A DNA stretch of 64,000 bases from Alteromonas sp. LOR. GTDB taxonomy: Bacteria; Pseudomonadota; Gammaproteobacteria; Enterobacterales; Alteromonadaceae. Of this stretch, positions 37,461 through 48,180 are shown piece after piece; the stretch's first letter is position 1, and every line of letters begins with the position of its first letter. The stretch is taken from NCBI RefSeq assembly GCF_000753865.1, contig NZ_JQFW01000015.1, positions 124,001 through 188,000 of the forward strand, given 5' to 3'. The position numbers and the translations under genes are program-made. Under the pieces are notes generated by a model. The model did not search any database. It was not told the origin of the DNA and was given only the letters and a program-made list of their open reading frames with translations.

Positions 37461-39182
37461 CTATGCAGCATCAATCTGCTCAATGATAAGCTGCACAGAC
37501 TCCTGACCGCGAAACACGTTAATATCGAGTCTATAGGCAATATGCACATTTTTCACCATGGCATTAGGCCACGTTTTTAAATCAACATTAAACGCAATGG
37601 CGTCGATTTCCGTGCCCTCTTTTGACTTAACAACCATTTTTAGGTGTTTTTGCCCTACCAATCGCTGATCGACCAACTGAAATTCACCATCAAAAAGCGG
37701 CGACTCAAAGCCCTGTCCGAAGGGTCCTGCTTGACGCAGCATATGGGCAAATGGCAATGATAACTCCTCTGTGCCCAAGTCTCCGTCGGATAACAGTGCA
37801 TGCGCAGTGTCGAGTTTGTCCATGTGAGCCTGAGTAATGTCCACAAAAGCTTGTTCAAATTCAGCTAGCTTAGCTACCGGTAAACTTAACCCTGCCGCCA
37901 TCGCGTGGCCGCCAAACTTATCAATAACATTGGGGTATCGGGTGTTAACTTCATCAAGCACGTCTCGAATATGCACCCCCGGGATAGAGCGAGCCGAGCC
38001 TTTAATCACCGCGTCATCTTGATGAGCAAAGGCAATAACGGGTTTTAAATACTTTTCTTTTAATCGCCCTGCCACAATGCCGATGACCCCCTGGTGGAAG
38101 TCTGCGCGATATACAACCAGCGCTGCAGGCATATCGCCTTCATCAATTGACATTTTTTCTAGTGCTTCTTCAGCCTGCGCCTTCATGCCTGTCTCTATTT
38201 CTCGACGCTCTTTATTTAACGCGTCAAGTTCAGCGGCAATCATTCTCGCTTGAATCTTATCGTCTTCTAGCAAGCAGGCAATGCCTTGCGACATGTCGTC
38301 TAAACGCCCAGCGGCATTTAAACGTGGGCCAACAACAAATCCTAAGTCGGTAGAAGTCAGATGTGAACACTCTCTATTAGCAACTTCCACCAGCGCCTTT
38401 ATACCCGGTCGACATTTACCGGCGCGTATGCGCTGTAAACCTTGGTGAACCAGAATTCGATTGTTTTTATCAAGAACCACCACATCGGCCACCGTGCCTA
38501 CGGCAACAATATCAAGTAGTGTGGCTAAGTTTGGGGGTACTACACCGCTGCGTTCAAAGTAACCGCGTTGCTGTAACTCAGCCTTAATGGCCAGCATAAT
38601 GTAAAAAGAAACGCCAACACCGGCCAAATTTTTTGATGGGAAGGTACAGCCGGGTTGGTTCGGGTTAACAATGGCATCAGCAGGCGGAAGTGTATCGCCA
38701 GGCAAATGATGGTCGGTAACGATTACCTCTAAGCCTTTTTCTTTAGCATGGGTGACACCGTCGATACAGGAAATACCATTATCCACGGTAACAATAACGT
38801 CGGCATCCCGCTCTATGGCCACATCGACGATAGGCACACTTAAGCCGTAACCAAAATCAAAGCGGTTGGGAACCAAATAATCGATATTGTTAAAGCCCAT
38901 TAGCCTCATTGATAACAAGCATACGGCGATGCTGGTTGCCCCATCGGCATCGAAGTCTCCAACAATAATAATACGCTTATTCTGCTCTACTGCATCAGCA
39001 AGCAGCGCAGCACCAGCTTCTATTCCTTTTAGGGCTTTGTAATGGGTAAGCCCTTTAAGGCCATTTTCAAGTTCATCGGTATGACTGACTTGCCTGCCTC
39101 TATAAATTCTATCGATAACAGGATGTAACTGTGAACTAAGCATATTCGGGCTTAACTCTCGGCGCACAATAGGCAATATCAT
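37461..39182 (-). CDS. recJ: Single-strand-specific 5'-3' exonuclease RecJ
   Basis: 573 residues, full length. DHH-family motifs are all present: VGDFDADGATS, IVTVDNGIS, IVTDHHLPGD and GPRLNAAGRLDDM; the DHHA1 domain holds KFGGHAMAAGLSL, and a C-terminal OB fold follows. It acts in mismatch repair and RecFOR recombination. It follows dsbC, as in E. coli (xerD-dsbC-recJ). Confidence 0.98.
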   Translation of the reverse strand: MILPIVRRELSPNMLSSQLHPVIDRIYRGRQVSHTDELENGLKGLTHYKALKGIEAGAALLADAVEQNKRIIIVGDFDADGATSIAVCLLSMRLMGFNNIDYLVPNRFDFGYGLSVPIVDVAIERDADVIVTVDNGISCIDGVTHAKEKGLEVIVTDHHLPGDTLPPADAIVNPNQPGCTFPSKNLAGVGVSFYIMLAIKAELQQRGYFERSGVVPPNLATLLDIVAVGTVADVVVLDKNNRILVHQGLQRIRAGKCRPGIKALVEVANRECSHLTSTDLGFVVGPRLNAAGRLDDMSQGIACLLEDDKIQARMIAAELDALNKERREIETGMKAQAEEALEKMSIDEGDMPAALVVYRADFHQGVIGIVAGRLKEKYLKPVIAFAHQDDAVIKGSARSIPGVHIRDVLDEVNTRYPNVIDKFGGHAMAAGLSLPVAKLAEFEQAFVDITQAHMDKLDTAHALLSDGDLGTEELSLPFAHMLRQAGPFGQGFESPLFDGEFQLVDQRLVGQKHLKMVVKSKEGTEIDAIAFNVDLKTWPNAMVKNVHIAYRLDINVFRGQESVQLIIEQIDAA

Positions 39183-39408
39183 GAGGTACCACTAAGTAAT
39201 GAAGCGTTGTTTCGAGGTATCGATTCTATCGCAGAGGTAGAAAGGGGTACAGTGATTCAATGAAACCAGTGTGCCTTGCCATTTAAATTTAAATTTAACG
39301 CGGACTCACTTCGCAGCATAAGTCTAAAACACGTGATGAAGAACCGTGACATTGGGTGATCAAAAATCTGAGGCATCAAAAAGAAGTTAGAGAACTGAAA
39401 GATGACAA

Positions 39409-39428
39409 AGCGGGAAAGACTCCCGCAC
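39409..39428 (-). terminator. Possible terminator of dsbC
   Basis: Read leftward, GCGGGAG pairs with TTCCCGC around a short loop, followed by TTTGTCATCTTT. The T run is broken, so the call is moderate. It lies in the 308-base gap between recJ and dsbC (39183-39490), which otherwise shows no gene. Confidence 0.5.
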
Positions 39429-39490
39429 TGTCACTGTTTATTTACGAGCATTGCTTTTTGACGAGCGCAGCTTATTAACAGGCTCTACTA

Positions 39491-40213
39491 TTAACCCGCT
39501 TGCTCTAAAGCGCTGACAATAAGTGAGGCTGGTTGGTAACCAGGAATAAGTGAGCCATCTGGTAAAATAATGTTAGGAGTGCCGTTTACACCAAGTTTCT
39601 GACCGAGCTTATATTGCTCAGCCACTTTGTTTTTACACGTAGCCGATGCAACATTGTCGCCGGCTTTTGCATTGGTCAGGGCTTGCTGAGGATTCTTAGC
39701 ACACCATACCGACACCATGTCATCATAATTTTCGCTGTTTAGCCCGGCGCGAGGAAAAGCTAAATAGTTTACCGTAATACCGTTGTCGTTTAACTCGCCA
39801 ATTTCATTGTGAAGCTTGCGGCAGTAACCACAGGTGATATCGGTAAACACTGATATCACGTGCTTCTCATTTTTGGCTTTAAATGTGATAGACGACGCTT
39901 CCATTTCTTCTACGCCTTTAAGTCTTAACGACGTCATTGCTGCCTCGGTCTCATCTCGCATCCCTTCATCGATATTGAGCACGCGAGCTTGAATAAGAAA
40001 CTGACCATCATCGCTGATGTAGAAAAAGCCTCTGTCTGTAGAAACTTGAACTAAACCAGGAACAGGGGAATCGGCAATTGAATCTACGGTTAAGCCTAAT
40101 ACTGAGCTAAGTTTTTGTTGAATTGCGGCGTCATCGGCAGCCTGACTAACACTACTCATCATGACTGCTGCAACAGCGATGGCGTTAATTGCGATGTTTT
40201 TTACTACTTTCAC
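39491..40213 (-). CDS. dsbC: Thiol:disulfide interchange protein DsbC
   Basis: 240 residues from a GTG at 40213, 9 bases after GGAG. A TTG five codons earlier is in frame, but that GGAG would lie inside the gene, so I reject it. A signal peptide (about 1-25, ending SVSQA) precedes a short dimerisation domain (about 28-85) and a thioredoxin fold with Cys128-Gly-Tyr-Cys131. It corrects wrong disulfides in the periplasm; LptD, at 42.8 kb, is a known client in E. coli. Confidence 0.95.
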   Translation of the reverse strand: MKVVKNIAINAIAVAAVMMSSVSQAADDAAIQQKLSSVLGLTVDSIADSPVPGLVQVSTDRGFFYISDDGQFLIQARVLNIDEGMRDETEAAMTSLRLKGVEEMEASSITFKAKNEKHVISVFTDITCGYCRKLHNEIGELNDNGITVNYLAFPRAGLNSENYDDMVSVWCAKNPQQALTNAKAGDNVASATCKNKVAEQYKLGQKLGVNGTPNIILPDGSLIPGYQPASLIVSALEQAG

Positions 40214-40300
40214 TTTAGACTTCTCCAATTGGACTCACATGGCCGCGGATGATGGTTGACGCTGGCGCAGTTTATGCGGCACGTCGCAACGACGCATTAT

Positions 40301-40332
40301 AAAAATGTGGTTCTGACCCCATTTATTTTTTT
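40301..40332. repeat. Short element of the ATGGGGTCAGA type
   Basis: Read leftward the sequence is AAATGGGGTCAGAACCACAT with flanking A and T runs. I recall similar ATGGGGTCAGA words at the ends of REP-associated transposase (RAYT) elements in proteobacteria. No transposase is nearby, so it would be a solitary copy. The rest of the gap between dsbC and xerD (40214-40456) shows nothing. Confidence 0.35.
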
Positions 40333-40456
40333 AATCGTACCATAGGCGGTTGGAATTAAGGTAGGTGGAAGCATCCGTTTGTCGCGACTTTTGCCTGTTC
40401 CACAGCTTTCGGTACGACTCACCTTTCAGCTAACCTGTTTCACTCTCTATGCACTG

Positions 40457-41383
40457 CTACCCTCTCGGGTGGTGGCTGTGAATGAGCGTTTGCAGTCGTT
40501 CGGTGGCAACGTGGGTGTATATTTGCGTTGTCGATAAATCGCTGTGCCCTAATAGCATTTGTACCACTCTTAAATCAGCGCCGTGATTTAAAAGGTGAGT
40601 GGCAAAAGCGTGTCTTAATGTGTGGGGAGACAAGTGCTGCTCTATTCCCGCTTTCACCGCATAATATTTAATACGATGCCAAAAGGTCTGACGGGTCATT
40701 TGCTGCCCTCGGCGACTTAAAAACACCACGTCAGATTGCTTGGTAGCCAGCATAGGCCTTGCCGTTTTGATGTACACTAAAAGCCACTCGATGGCCTCTT
40801 CGCCAAGGGGCACTAAGCGCTCTTTATCGCCCTTACCGACTACGCGAACCACGCCTTGCTGCAAACTTATCTGATCCATGGTCAGCCCAATTAGCTCACT
40901 CACTCGAAGGCCAGTGGCATACAGCACTTCAAGCATACTCTTATCTCGACACTCGATAGGATCGTCAGTGAGCGGCGCTGCCAATAGGTCTTCCACTTGC
41001 TGTTCGCTGAGAGAAGTCGGCAATGATTTGGGCGTTTTGGGGTTAGACAGGGTCGACACTGGGCTGTCTACGCGAACCTGTTTAGCAATCAAAAAGACAT
41101 AGAACGACCTAATAGCGCTTAACGCCCGCTGAGTACTTCGACTCGATAGGCCTTGTTCGTAGCGGTAGGCTAAATAGTCTTGAAGCTGCTCAGTAGTGAC
41201 AACAGCAAGGTCTTTAACTCCCTCGTTGTTAAAGTAAATTGCGAGTTTTTTTAAGTCGGTTCGGTAACTTTGCTGGGTATGCTCAGATAGTCCTTTCTCT
41301 AACCACAGCATCTCAATAAAATTATCAATGTGCGCTTGGCTAGCGGCAGGCACATAGGTTAACTGTCTTGTTGTCTGTGTCAT
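40457..41383 (-). CDS. xerD: Site-specific tyrosine recombinase XerD
   Basis: 308 residues. N-terminal core-binding domain (about 15-105, with MLWLEKGLSEHTQQSYRTDL) and catalytic domain (about 125-300) with Arg in ATGLRVSELIGL, HTLRHAFATHLL, and Tyr in TTQIYTHV. With XerC it resolves chromosome dimers at dif. XerD rather than XerC is supported by its position before dsbC-recJ. Confidence 0.95.
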   Translation of the reverse strand: MTQTTRQLTYVPAASQAHIDNFIEMLWLEKGLSEHTQQSYRTDLKKLAIYFNNEGVKDLAVVTTEQLQDYLAYRYEQGLSSRSTQRALSAIRSFYVFLIAKQVRVDSPVSTLSNPKTPKSLPTSLSEQQVEDLLAAPLTDDPIECRDKSMLEVLYATGLRVSELIGLTMDQISLQQGVVRVVGKGDKERLVPLGEEAIEWLLVYIKTARPMLATKQSDVVFLSRRGQQMTRQTFWHRIKYYAVKAGIEQHLSPHTLRHAFATHLLNHGADLRVVQMLLGHSDLSTTQIYTHVATERLQTLIHSHHPRG

Positions 41384-41479
41384 GGAAATATCACAATAGC
41401 GTTAGCATTTGAAAACCTCAAAAAAAGCCCATCAAAAGCACCGTCTAAGTCCCCGTTTGAAAACGCACTGCACGCCATA

Positions 41480-42355
41480 TTAAAAGTCACGTCGCTGTTT
41501 AATAAGCTCATAGGCAGACTGAATATCCTGCGCTTTTTTCTTTGCAATCTCCATGGCTTGTTCAGGTAAACCTTTTGAAATCAGCTTATCCGGGTGATGC
41601 TCTGACATTCGCTTGCGGTAGGCCCGTTTAATGGTTTTTTCATCGTCTGATGCGCTAACGCCTAAAATACGATAGGCATCATCGAGGGTCTGCTGCGCGG
41701 AATAAGGCGCTTGCTGCTGGCGTGAATGCTGACGTCTACCGTTTGCTTGTCCTCGCTGGCCTCCTTGCTGTCCTTCCCGCTGGCGAAAGCGAAGCTCAGC
41801 TTCAAACATAGAAATTAAGTAGTCGAGGTCACGACGTCTAAAACCAAGAGGCTTAGCGACTTTTTCAAGCACCACATATTCTTCTTGTGAAAGCTGGCCG
41901 TCGGCAAATGCAGCTTGGATCAAAATCTCCAAAAACACTTGTAGAATATCTCGTCGACCATGCGTTGCCTCATAAAAGCCCTTGAGCATATCGGCAAGCG
42001 GAAAGTCTCGTGCTTTCGCTTCTCTGAATGCATCTTGGGCCTCGCGACGGGCATCACCGGTTAACTGCATTTCATCCATTAGCGAAGTGGCTATCTGAAT
42101 TTCTCTGTCTGTCACTTTCCCATCAGACTTTGCGAGATGTCCAAGGGCACTAAACAAACTATGAAAGAATATGGCCTGCTGTTTGAGGGAGTTTTGGTCG
42201 CTGAAGAATCGGCCAAAGCCACCCATTCTATTGAAGTTTTGGCTGTAGGCTTTGTCGAAGAAGTGGCCAACCACTAACCCTAAAACGATGCCAAGAAAAT
42301 GTTTCAAAAACATGAAACCAAAGAGGGCTCCGAGAACCTTACCCCAAAAAGACAT
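41480..42355 (-). CDS. djlA: Membrane-anchored DnaJ-like co-chaperone DjlA
   Basis: 291 residues from the ATG at 42355 with AGGAG 9 bases upstream. One N-terminal membrane helix (about 6-30), a TerB-like helical domain (about 55-180), a Gln/Arg/Gly-rich linker (about 190-215) and a C-terminal J domain with HPD (EHHPDKL). It works with DnaK at the inner membrane. Divergent from lptD, as in E. coli. Confidence 0.95.
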   Translation of the reverse strand: MSFWGKVLGALFGFMFLKHFLGIVLGLVVGHFFDKAYSQNFNRMGGFGRFFSDQNSLKQQAIFFHSLFSALGHLAKSDGKVTDREIQIATSLMDEMQLTGDARREAQDAFREAKARDFPLADMLKGFYEATHGRRDILQVFLEILIQAAFADGQLSQEEYVVLEKVAKPLGFRRRDLDYLISMFEAELRFRQREGQQGGQRGQANGRRQHSRQQQAPYSAQQTLDDAYRILGVSASDDEKTIKRAYRKRMSEHHPDKLISKGLPEQAMEIAKKKAQDIQSAYELIKQRRDF

Positions 42356-42693
42356 TAAATTGCGCTCCTGTAGTGCTACCTTTGGCAACATCAGCTTTGT
42401 GATTTTCACAACAACTATATCAAAGACATGCCTACAGTGAAGCAGCAATGTTTGATGTATTTGCCGTTCTTAGAGGGTTATTGTGTGTAAAACGCCCTAC
42501 TTCAACCTAAAAATGCGTATTATTGTGATATTTTTTTGGGCGAACGGTTGGTAATTGGTTCAGAAGTGCTTAGAATTGACCGGCTGTAGTCTACATTAAA
42601 CGTTGGCGGTCTCTCGACAGTGTATCGACAGTCTTTCAACTTGGCCCGCTGCGTTTAAAACGTCTGCCGCCAGCACATTTTAAACACAGCACC
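42356..42693. other. Divergent intergenic region djlA/lptD
   Basis: A 412-base gap with no gene. Its right end carries the sigma-E-like lptD promoter; I see no clear promoter for djlA. Confidence 0.45.
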
Positions 42694-42721
42694 GAACTTA
42701 AAAAGACCTACAGCGTCTTAT
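42694..42721 (+). promoter_or_regulatory. Sigma-E-like promoter of lptD-surA operon
   Basis: GAACTT (42694-42699), 16 bases, TCTTAT (42716-42721), about 47 bases before the lptD ATG. Same elements and spacing as before degQ. In E. coli the lptD (imp) operon belongs to the sigma-E regulon. Confidence 0.62.
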
Positions 42722-42767
42722 ATGGGGTTAAACGCATTATATTATTTAACAGGCCGCCTTTTTACGC

Positions 42768-45002
42768 ATGAAAAATACCTGCGCCTTGCTCGTTTTCGCG
42801 ACTCTATTGCCTATCGTCGCGTTTGCACAGGACACCTCCACATCGATAGCTGCTCCGTTGGCTTTTTGCAGTGCTGAACCGGTTTCGTTCAGTAGCAATA
42901 AGCTAATGGAAAAAGGCCATATAAAGGTAGAAGCAAATCGTACTGAGATTGTTGAAAACAAGGTAGCTCTGTTCTCTGGCAACGTTGATATAACCTCGGA
43001 CACTGCGGTGATTAGTGCATCTCAAGCACAAGTGAACAGCGGTGGCAAAGATGTTATCGCCAAGGGCGATGTGACCTACCAAGATTCAGCGCTAAAAGTG
43101 CAAAGCGATACTGTGTCATTGCGTTCTGAAGAAGAACGCTTAGAAATGACCAATACCAAGTATGAACTCACCGGTTTTGTTGGTCAGGGCGCAGCGAAAG
43201 ATATTGTGTTGGACACCGATACTGGGATAGTACTTAAGGAAGTCAGCTTTACCACATGCCCAGAAGGCGATGAAGACTGGTTAATCAGGGCCAGCGAAAT
43301 AAGCCTGGAGAAAGGCACCGCGTGGGGCCAAGCCAAGCACACTCGCTTTTATATCGCTGACGTCCCCGTATTTTACCTGCCCTACTTTGCTTTTCCTGTG
43401 AGCAATGAGCGTCAGACAGGTCTGCTTTTTCCAGAATTAACCAGCTCTAGTCGAACAGGCGTAGACTACACCCAACCTTTTTACTGGAATATTGCCCCTA
43501 ATTACGACATGACCATTTCTCCTCGCTTAATGACGAGACGCGGGGTTCAGCTCAATACTGAATTTCGTTACTTAACGGAAAAAAGTGAGGGTATGGCCTA
43601 TGTGGAATACCTTCCAAGCGATAGCGATATTGACGGTAATCCAGACCGCTATTTTTATCGATTACAACATCAAGGGCTTGTTGGTGATAACTGGCTACTC
43701 AATATCGATTTTAATGGATTAAGCGACGATAACTATCTGCTTGACCTTGGTTCTGATTATTACAGCCGTTCCGACACTCACCTATATCGCAGCGTCGGAC
43801 TTAGTTATTACGACGAAAACTTATCAGTCAACGTTGAGGTAAAAGACTTTGAAGTGCTTGGAGATACCGCCGACAGTTATCGCGCAGTACCTCAAGTAAA
43901 AGTTAATTACAGTACCGAAATGTGGCGCTATTTTGAGTTCAGCTTAGACTCGGAAATAGCCCATTTCGACAACACACTTGATACCGCGCCAACGGCCACA
44001 CGTTTTCACATCGCTCCTACATTGGCGTTACCTTTACGAGCGGCATGGGGAGAAGTGGTAGCTGAAACGTCGCTGTTTCAAACCGTATACAAGCAAAATA
44101 ATGTTGAAGGGACCGCATTAGAAGAAGATGTAGAGCGAAGTCTTGGGCAAGCAAGACTGTACGGTGCGCTATATTTTGAAAGAGATACCTCTTGGTTTAA
44201 TGATGAACTGTCCATGACCTTCGAACCAAAAGTACAGTATTTGTATACCTCATATGAAGACCAAACTGCTATTGGTTTATACGACTCCACGGCCCTTTTA
44301 ACCGACGTTGAAGGCCTGTTTCGCGGGCAGGAATTCACAGGCCTTGACCGCATTAACGACAACAATCAAATTACCCTTGGCGCAACGACTCGCATGTTAG
44401 ATAAAAACAATCGGGAACAATTTGTTCTTAGTGTGGGTCAGATATTCTATCTTGAAGACAACAAGGTGATAGCAGCAACAAAAGATCAGGACCGTTCTGC
44501 CCTTGCCGCCGAGATAGACTGGCGCTTTGACCAAAATTGGTATTTCCACTCCGACGTTCAGGTAACCACCGACACCGATAAGGTTGACTTGAGCAGCGTT
44601 GGAATAGAATACAGAAAAGATGCATCTCGCTTTCTTCAACTTAGCCATCGTTATGTTCGCAATTTAAGTGGCGAGACAATTGATCAAATTGGAATATCTG
44701 CCAGCTGGCCTATTAACAAAAACTGGCAATGGGTTGGCAGAACGTACAGAGATTTAGAAAGAAACCGCAGTGTCGAAACCTACGCAGGCCTGCAATATGA
44801 ATCTTGCTGCTGGGCTGTGCGCTTTGTGGCCCAGCGAACGCTTAACAATCGTTTTAACGACAATGGTGAGCAAACCACAGACGATTTTGACTCAGGGGTT
44901 TCACTGCAGTTTATTTTCAAAGGAATTGGCTCGATGGCGAGCAGAAGAAGCATGCTGGAAGACGGTATGTTTGGCTATCGACAGCCTTATAGTTTAAATT
45001 AA
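42768..45002 (+). CDS. lptD: LPS-assembly outer-membrane protein LptD
   Basis: 744 residues. Signal peptide (about 1-21), an OstA/LptA-like periplasmic jellyroll (about 45-170), then a large beta-barrel with the LptD-typical ADVPVFYLPYFAFPV and RQTGLLFPEL. Cysteines near the N-terminus (AFCSAE), in TTCPEG and in the C-terminal ESCCWAVRF fit the inter-domain disulfides DsbC would correct. It inserts LPS into the outer leaflet together with LptE. First gene of lptD-surA-pdxA-rsmA-apaG-apaH. Confidence 0.97.
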   Translation: MKNTCALLVFATLLPIVAFAQDTSTSIAAPLAFCSAEPVSFSSNKLMEKGHIKVEANRTEIVENKVALFSGNVDITSDTAVISASQAQVNSGGKDVIAKGDVTYQDSALKVQSDTVSLRSEEERLEMTNTKYELTGFVGQGAAKDIVLDTDTGIVLKEVSFTTCPEGDEDWLIRASEISLEKGTAWGQAKHTRFYIADVPVFYLPYFAFPVSNERQTGLLFPELTSSSRTGVDYTQPFYWNIAPNYDMTISPRLMTRRGVQLNTEFRYLTEKSEGMAYVEYLPSDSDIDGNPDRYFYRLQHQGLVGDNWLLNIDFNGLSDDNYLLDLGSDYYSRSDTHLYRSVGLSYYDENLSVNVEVKDFEVLGDTADSYRAVPQVKVNYSTEMWRYFEFSLDSEIAHFDNTLDTAPTATRFHIAPTLALPLRAAWGEVVAETSLFQTVYKQNNVEGTALEEDVERSLGQARLYGALYFERDTSWFNDELSMTFEPKVQYLYTSYEDQTAIGLYDSTALLTDVEGLFRGQEFTGLDRINDNNQITLGATTRMLDKNNREQFVLSVGQIFYLEDNKVIAATKDQDRSALAAEIDWRFDQNWYFHSDVQVTTDTDKVDLSSVGIEYRKDASRFLQLSHRYVRNLSGETIDQIGISASWPINKNWQWVGRTYRDLERNRSVETYAGLQYESCCWAVRFVAQRTLNNRFNDNGEQTTDDFDSGVSLQFIFKGIGSMASRRSMLEDGMFGYRQPYSLN

Positions 45003-45063
45003 CCCGTAATTACGCACCGATTAAACGTGCGTTAATACATTAACCAATAATAAAAGAGTGTGT

Positions 45064-46347
45064 ATGAAGTTCATTATCCGTGCATTGATGTTAGGTGCAG
45101 TACTCTCATTTAGCAGTATGGCACAAGAGGTCATGCTTGATCGCGTTTCCGTGATTGTTGACCAAGGTGTAGTGCTAGAAAGCGAAATCGCTGCACTAGT
45201 AAAAGAAGTAAAGCGCAACGCAGAGGCGAACAATCAAGAGCTTCCCTCAGATCGCGCCCTAAGAACTCAGGCCATTGAGCGCTTAATAACCAAAAATCTT
45301 CAGCTTCAAATGGCTGACCGTATGGGTATTCAAATTAGCGATCCACAGCTAGAGCAAACCATTGGTAACATTGCGGCAAATCAAAATGCCTCTATGGAAC
45401 AATTGAGAACTCAACTCGCTGCAGAAGGCATTGCGTATGACGACTACCGCGAAGACATTCGTGAAGAAATCATCATGGGCGAAGTTAGACGGGCCAATGT
45501 TCGTCGTCGTGTTTATATTACGCCACAAGAAATTGATACGTTAATGGGTCTTATAGAGCAGCAAGGTGCAGAGCAAGCAGAATACCGCCTTGGTCATATT
45601 CTTATCGGTTTCCCTGCCGACCCTACCGACGAAGATATCCAAGCCTCTCGTGAAAGAGCGGAAAAGGTTATCTCGTTACTCGAGTCTGGCTCAGATTTCA
45701 CTAAAATTGCTATCGCATCATCGTCGGGTAATGAAGCCCTTGAAGGTGGTGACATGGGTTGGTTAAACATCAACGCAATGCCGACGCTGTTTGCTGAAGC
45801 CGTGCAAAACAAAGAAGTGGATTCATTGGTAGGCCCCATTCGAAGTGGCGCCGGTTTCCACATACTAAAAGTCGTTGATACCCGCGGTATTGAGAAAGTG
45901 ACGGTGCAAGAAGTTAATTCTCGTCATATTTTGGTTAAGCCTTCTATTATTCTTAGTGAAGATAAAGCGAAGGACATGCTTGCTGGTTTTAAAGAAGACG
46001 TAATAGCTGGCGAAGCTGAATTTGAAGAGCTGGCTAAAGAATATTCAGAAGACCCTGGTTCAGCCCTTCGCGGCGGAAATCTTGGTTGGTCTAACCCAGA
46101 TAACTACGTACCTGCATTTAAAGACGCGCTGGCAAACCTTGAGCCAGGTGAGTTTAGTGAGCCTGTGCGCTCAGTTCACGGTTGGCATTTAATTCAGCTT
46201 ATTGAACGTCGCGTTGACGATGCAACTGATAAGCGCAAAGAAGAAAAGGCCTATCAGCTGATCTTTAATAGGAAGTTTGCCGAAGAAACAGAAAACTGGC
46301 TTCGTGAAATGCGCGACGCAGCGTATATCGAAGTTATCGAGTCTTAA
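45064..46347 (+). CDS. surA: Periplasmic chaperone and prolyl isomerase SurA
   Basis: 427 residues from the ATG at 45064; a GTG two codons earlier is less likely. Signal peptide (about 1-19), N-terminal chaperone domain (about 20-165) and two parvulin domains (about 170-270 and 280-385), each with the GGDMGW/GGNLGW type motif. It escorts outer-membrane proteins, LptD included, to the Bam complex. Confidence 0.97.
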   Translation: MKFIIRALMLGAVLSFSSMAQEVMLDRVSVIVDQGVVLESEIAALVKEVKRNAEANNQELPSDRALRTQAIERLITKNLQLQMADRMGIQISDPQLEQTIGNIAANQNASMEQLRTQLAAEGIAYDDYREDIREEIIMGEVRRANVRRRVYITPQEIDTLMGLIEQQGAEQAEYRLGHILIGFPADPTDEDIQASRERAEKVISLLESGSDFTKIAIASSSGNEALEGGDMGWLNINAMPTLFAEAVQNKEVDSLVGPIRSGAGFHILKVVDTRGIEKVTVQEVNSRHILVKPSIILSEDKAKDMLAGFKEDVIAGEAEFEELAKEYSEDPGSALRGGNLGWSNPDNYVPAFKDALANLEPGEFSEPVRSVHGWHLIQLIERRVDDATDKRKEEKAYQLIFNRKFAEETENWLREMRDAAYIEVIES

Positions 46348-46361
46348 ACTATAAGTTATTC

Positions 46362-47348
46362 ATGAGCAGACCAATTAAAATAGCAGTAACGCCGGGCGAA
46401 CCAGCGGGCATCGGGCCAGATTTGATCATTAAACTGGCCCAAGAAGAATGGCAAGCTCAGCTTGTTGTATTTGCCGATAGCGATATGCTTACGGCACGTG
46501 CCAAGGATCTTGGCATTCCTTTAACACTAGTCGATTACGACCCCGACAACGCTGATATTCAAGCGCCGGGGTCATTGTTTATAAAGCATATCGATAAGTC
46601 GGCAGACGTTGTTGCCGGTACACTCGATAGTGAGAACGGCCTGTACGTAGTGGAAACACTGCGCCAAGCCTGCCAGGCCAACATTGATGGTGATTTTGAT
46701 GCTGTGGTGACTGGCCCAGTTCACAAAGGCATTATTAACAAAGCGGGTGTTTCTTTTAGTGGTCACACTGAGTTTTTTGCCTACCAGTCAAATACGATTG
46801 ATGTGGTGATGTTGCTTTCTACAGAAGGGCTCAACGTTGCACTGGCCACCACACATATTCCTTTAGAGTATGTTGCAAAAGCCATTACGGGCACTCGCCT
46901 TCACAAAGTGATTCATATTATTCATACCGATTTAAAGCTTAAATTTGGTATTAAAGAACCACGTATTTACGTGTGTGGACTGAACCCTCATGCGGGAGAA
47001 GACGGTCATATTGGTACTGAAGAAATCCGTACCATCACGCCTGCCCTCAACGAGCTTCGCGAAGAAGGGCTTGATATCATCGGCCCACTCCCCGCAGACA
47101 CCATTTTTCAACCTAAATACCTGCAAGATGCCGACGTTGTGTTGGCGATGTACCATGACCAGGGCTTACCTGTGTTAAAGTACAAGGGGTTCGGCGCGGC
47201 GGTAAACATCACTCTGGGTTTACCCTTCATTCGTACATCGGTAGACCACGGTACTGCGCTTGATTTAGCCGGTACTGGAAATGCCGACGCCGGTAGTTTC
47301 AGAAAAGCATTGGAAAAAGCCATTGAGCTTGCGCAGCATCAACAATGA
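46362..47348 (+). CDS. pdxA: 4-hydroxythreonine-4-phosphate dehydrogenase PdxA
   Basis: 328 residues, full length. Starts [15 protein letters not shown]; metal-binding histidines appear in [18 protein letters not shown] and in the [13 protein letters not shown] motif. It makes the PdxJ substrate in vitamin B6 synthesis. Its stop overlaps the rsmA start (ATGA). Confidence 0.97.
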   Translation: MSRPIKIAVTPGEPAGIGPDLIIKLAQEEWQAQLVVFADSDMLTARAKDLGIPLTLVDYDPDNADIQAPGSLFIKHIDKSADVVAGTLDSENGLYVVETLRQACQANIDGDFDAVVTGPVHKGIINKAGVSFSGHTEFFAYQSNTIDVVMLLSTEGLNVALATTHIPLEYVAKAITGTRLHKVIHIIHTDLKLKFGIKEPRIYVCGLNPHAGEDGHIGTEEIRTITPALNELREEGLDIIGPLPADTIFQPKYLQDADVVLAMYHDQGLPVLKYKGFGAAVNITLGLPFIRTSVDHGTALDLAGTGNADAGSFRKALEKAIELAQHQQ

Positions 47349-48172
47349 GTAAAACACACTTAGGCCACACGGCACGAAAACGATTTGGGCAAAACTTTCT
47401 TCACGACGATTATGTGATTGGAAAGATTGTTGCGGCTATCGCCCCCAAAAATGAACAAAACTTGGTTGAAATAGGACCGGGTTTAGGCGCGCTTACCGAC
47501 CCGGTATGCGAAGAAGTAGACAGACTCACAGTTATTGAACTTGATAGAGATTTGGCCAAGCGCCTGCGTCAACACCCGTTTAATGGTGAAAAGCTCAACG
47601 TTATTGAGCAAGATGCAATGACAATGGATTTCTGCGCATTATCAAAAGAAATGCCTGATAGCGACCGTAAGCTTCGAGTATTTGGCAATCTTCCATACAA
47701 CATCTCAACGCCACTTATGTTTCACCTTTTTGATCACGCGCCCTGCATTGAAGATATGCACTTTATGCTGCAAAAAGAAGTGGTAAACAGACTGGCCGCT
47801 GGCCCTGGTTCAAAAAGCTATGGCCGCCTTTCGGTAATGGCGCAATATTACTGTCATGTTATTCCTGTACTAAATGTACCACCAGGTGCTTTTAACCCGC
47901 CGCCTAAAGTAGATTCAGCGGTTGTTAAACTTGTACCTCACAGTGTACCGCCTGTTCAGGTAGAATCGCTAAGCACCCTTGAAAGAGTCTGTGCTCAAGC
48001 ATTTAACCAGCGCAGAAAAACAATTCGTAATTCTTTGAAAGACTGTTTAAGTGAAGAAGAAATCACTGAGCTGGGCCTCGACCCGAAGTGTCGCGCCGAA
48101 ACGCTCTCACTGACTGATTTTGCTACCATTGCAAATGCCGTTTCTAGCAAAGAATACCACCAAGAGTCTTAG
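47345..48172 (+). CDS. rsmA: 16S rRNA dimethyladenosine transferase RsmA (KsgA)
   Basis: 275 residues. SAM motif [13 protein letters not shown], the catalytic [12 protein letters not shown] and the C-terminal [12 protein letters not shown]. It dimethylates A1518 and A1519 of 16S rRNA late in 30S assembly; loss gives kasugamycin resistance in E. coli. Confidence 0.97.
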   Translation: MSKTHLGHTARKRFGQNFLHDDYVIGKIVAAIAPKNEQNLVEIGPGLGALTDPVCEEVDRLTVIELDRDLAKRLRQHPFNGEKLNVIEQDAMTMDFCALSKEMPDSDRKLRVFGNLPYNISTPLMFHLFDHAPCIEDMHFMLQKEVVNRLAAGPGSKSYGRLSVMAQYYCHVIPVLNVPPGAFNPPPKVDSAVVKLVPHSVPPVQVESLSTLERVCAQAFNQRRKTIRNSLKDCLSEEEITELGLDPKCRAETLSLTDFATIANAVSSKEYHQES

Positions 48173-48180
48173 TTTTTTCT

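Noticed and set aside
40214..40228. dsbC start at the TTG at 40228
   Set aside because: The GGAG that would drive translation lies within these codons and is well placed for the GTG at 40213.
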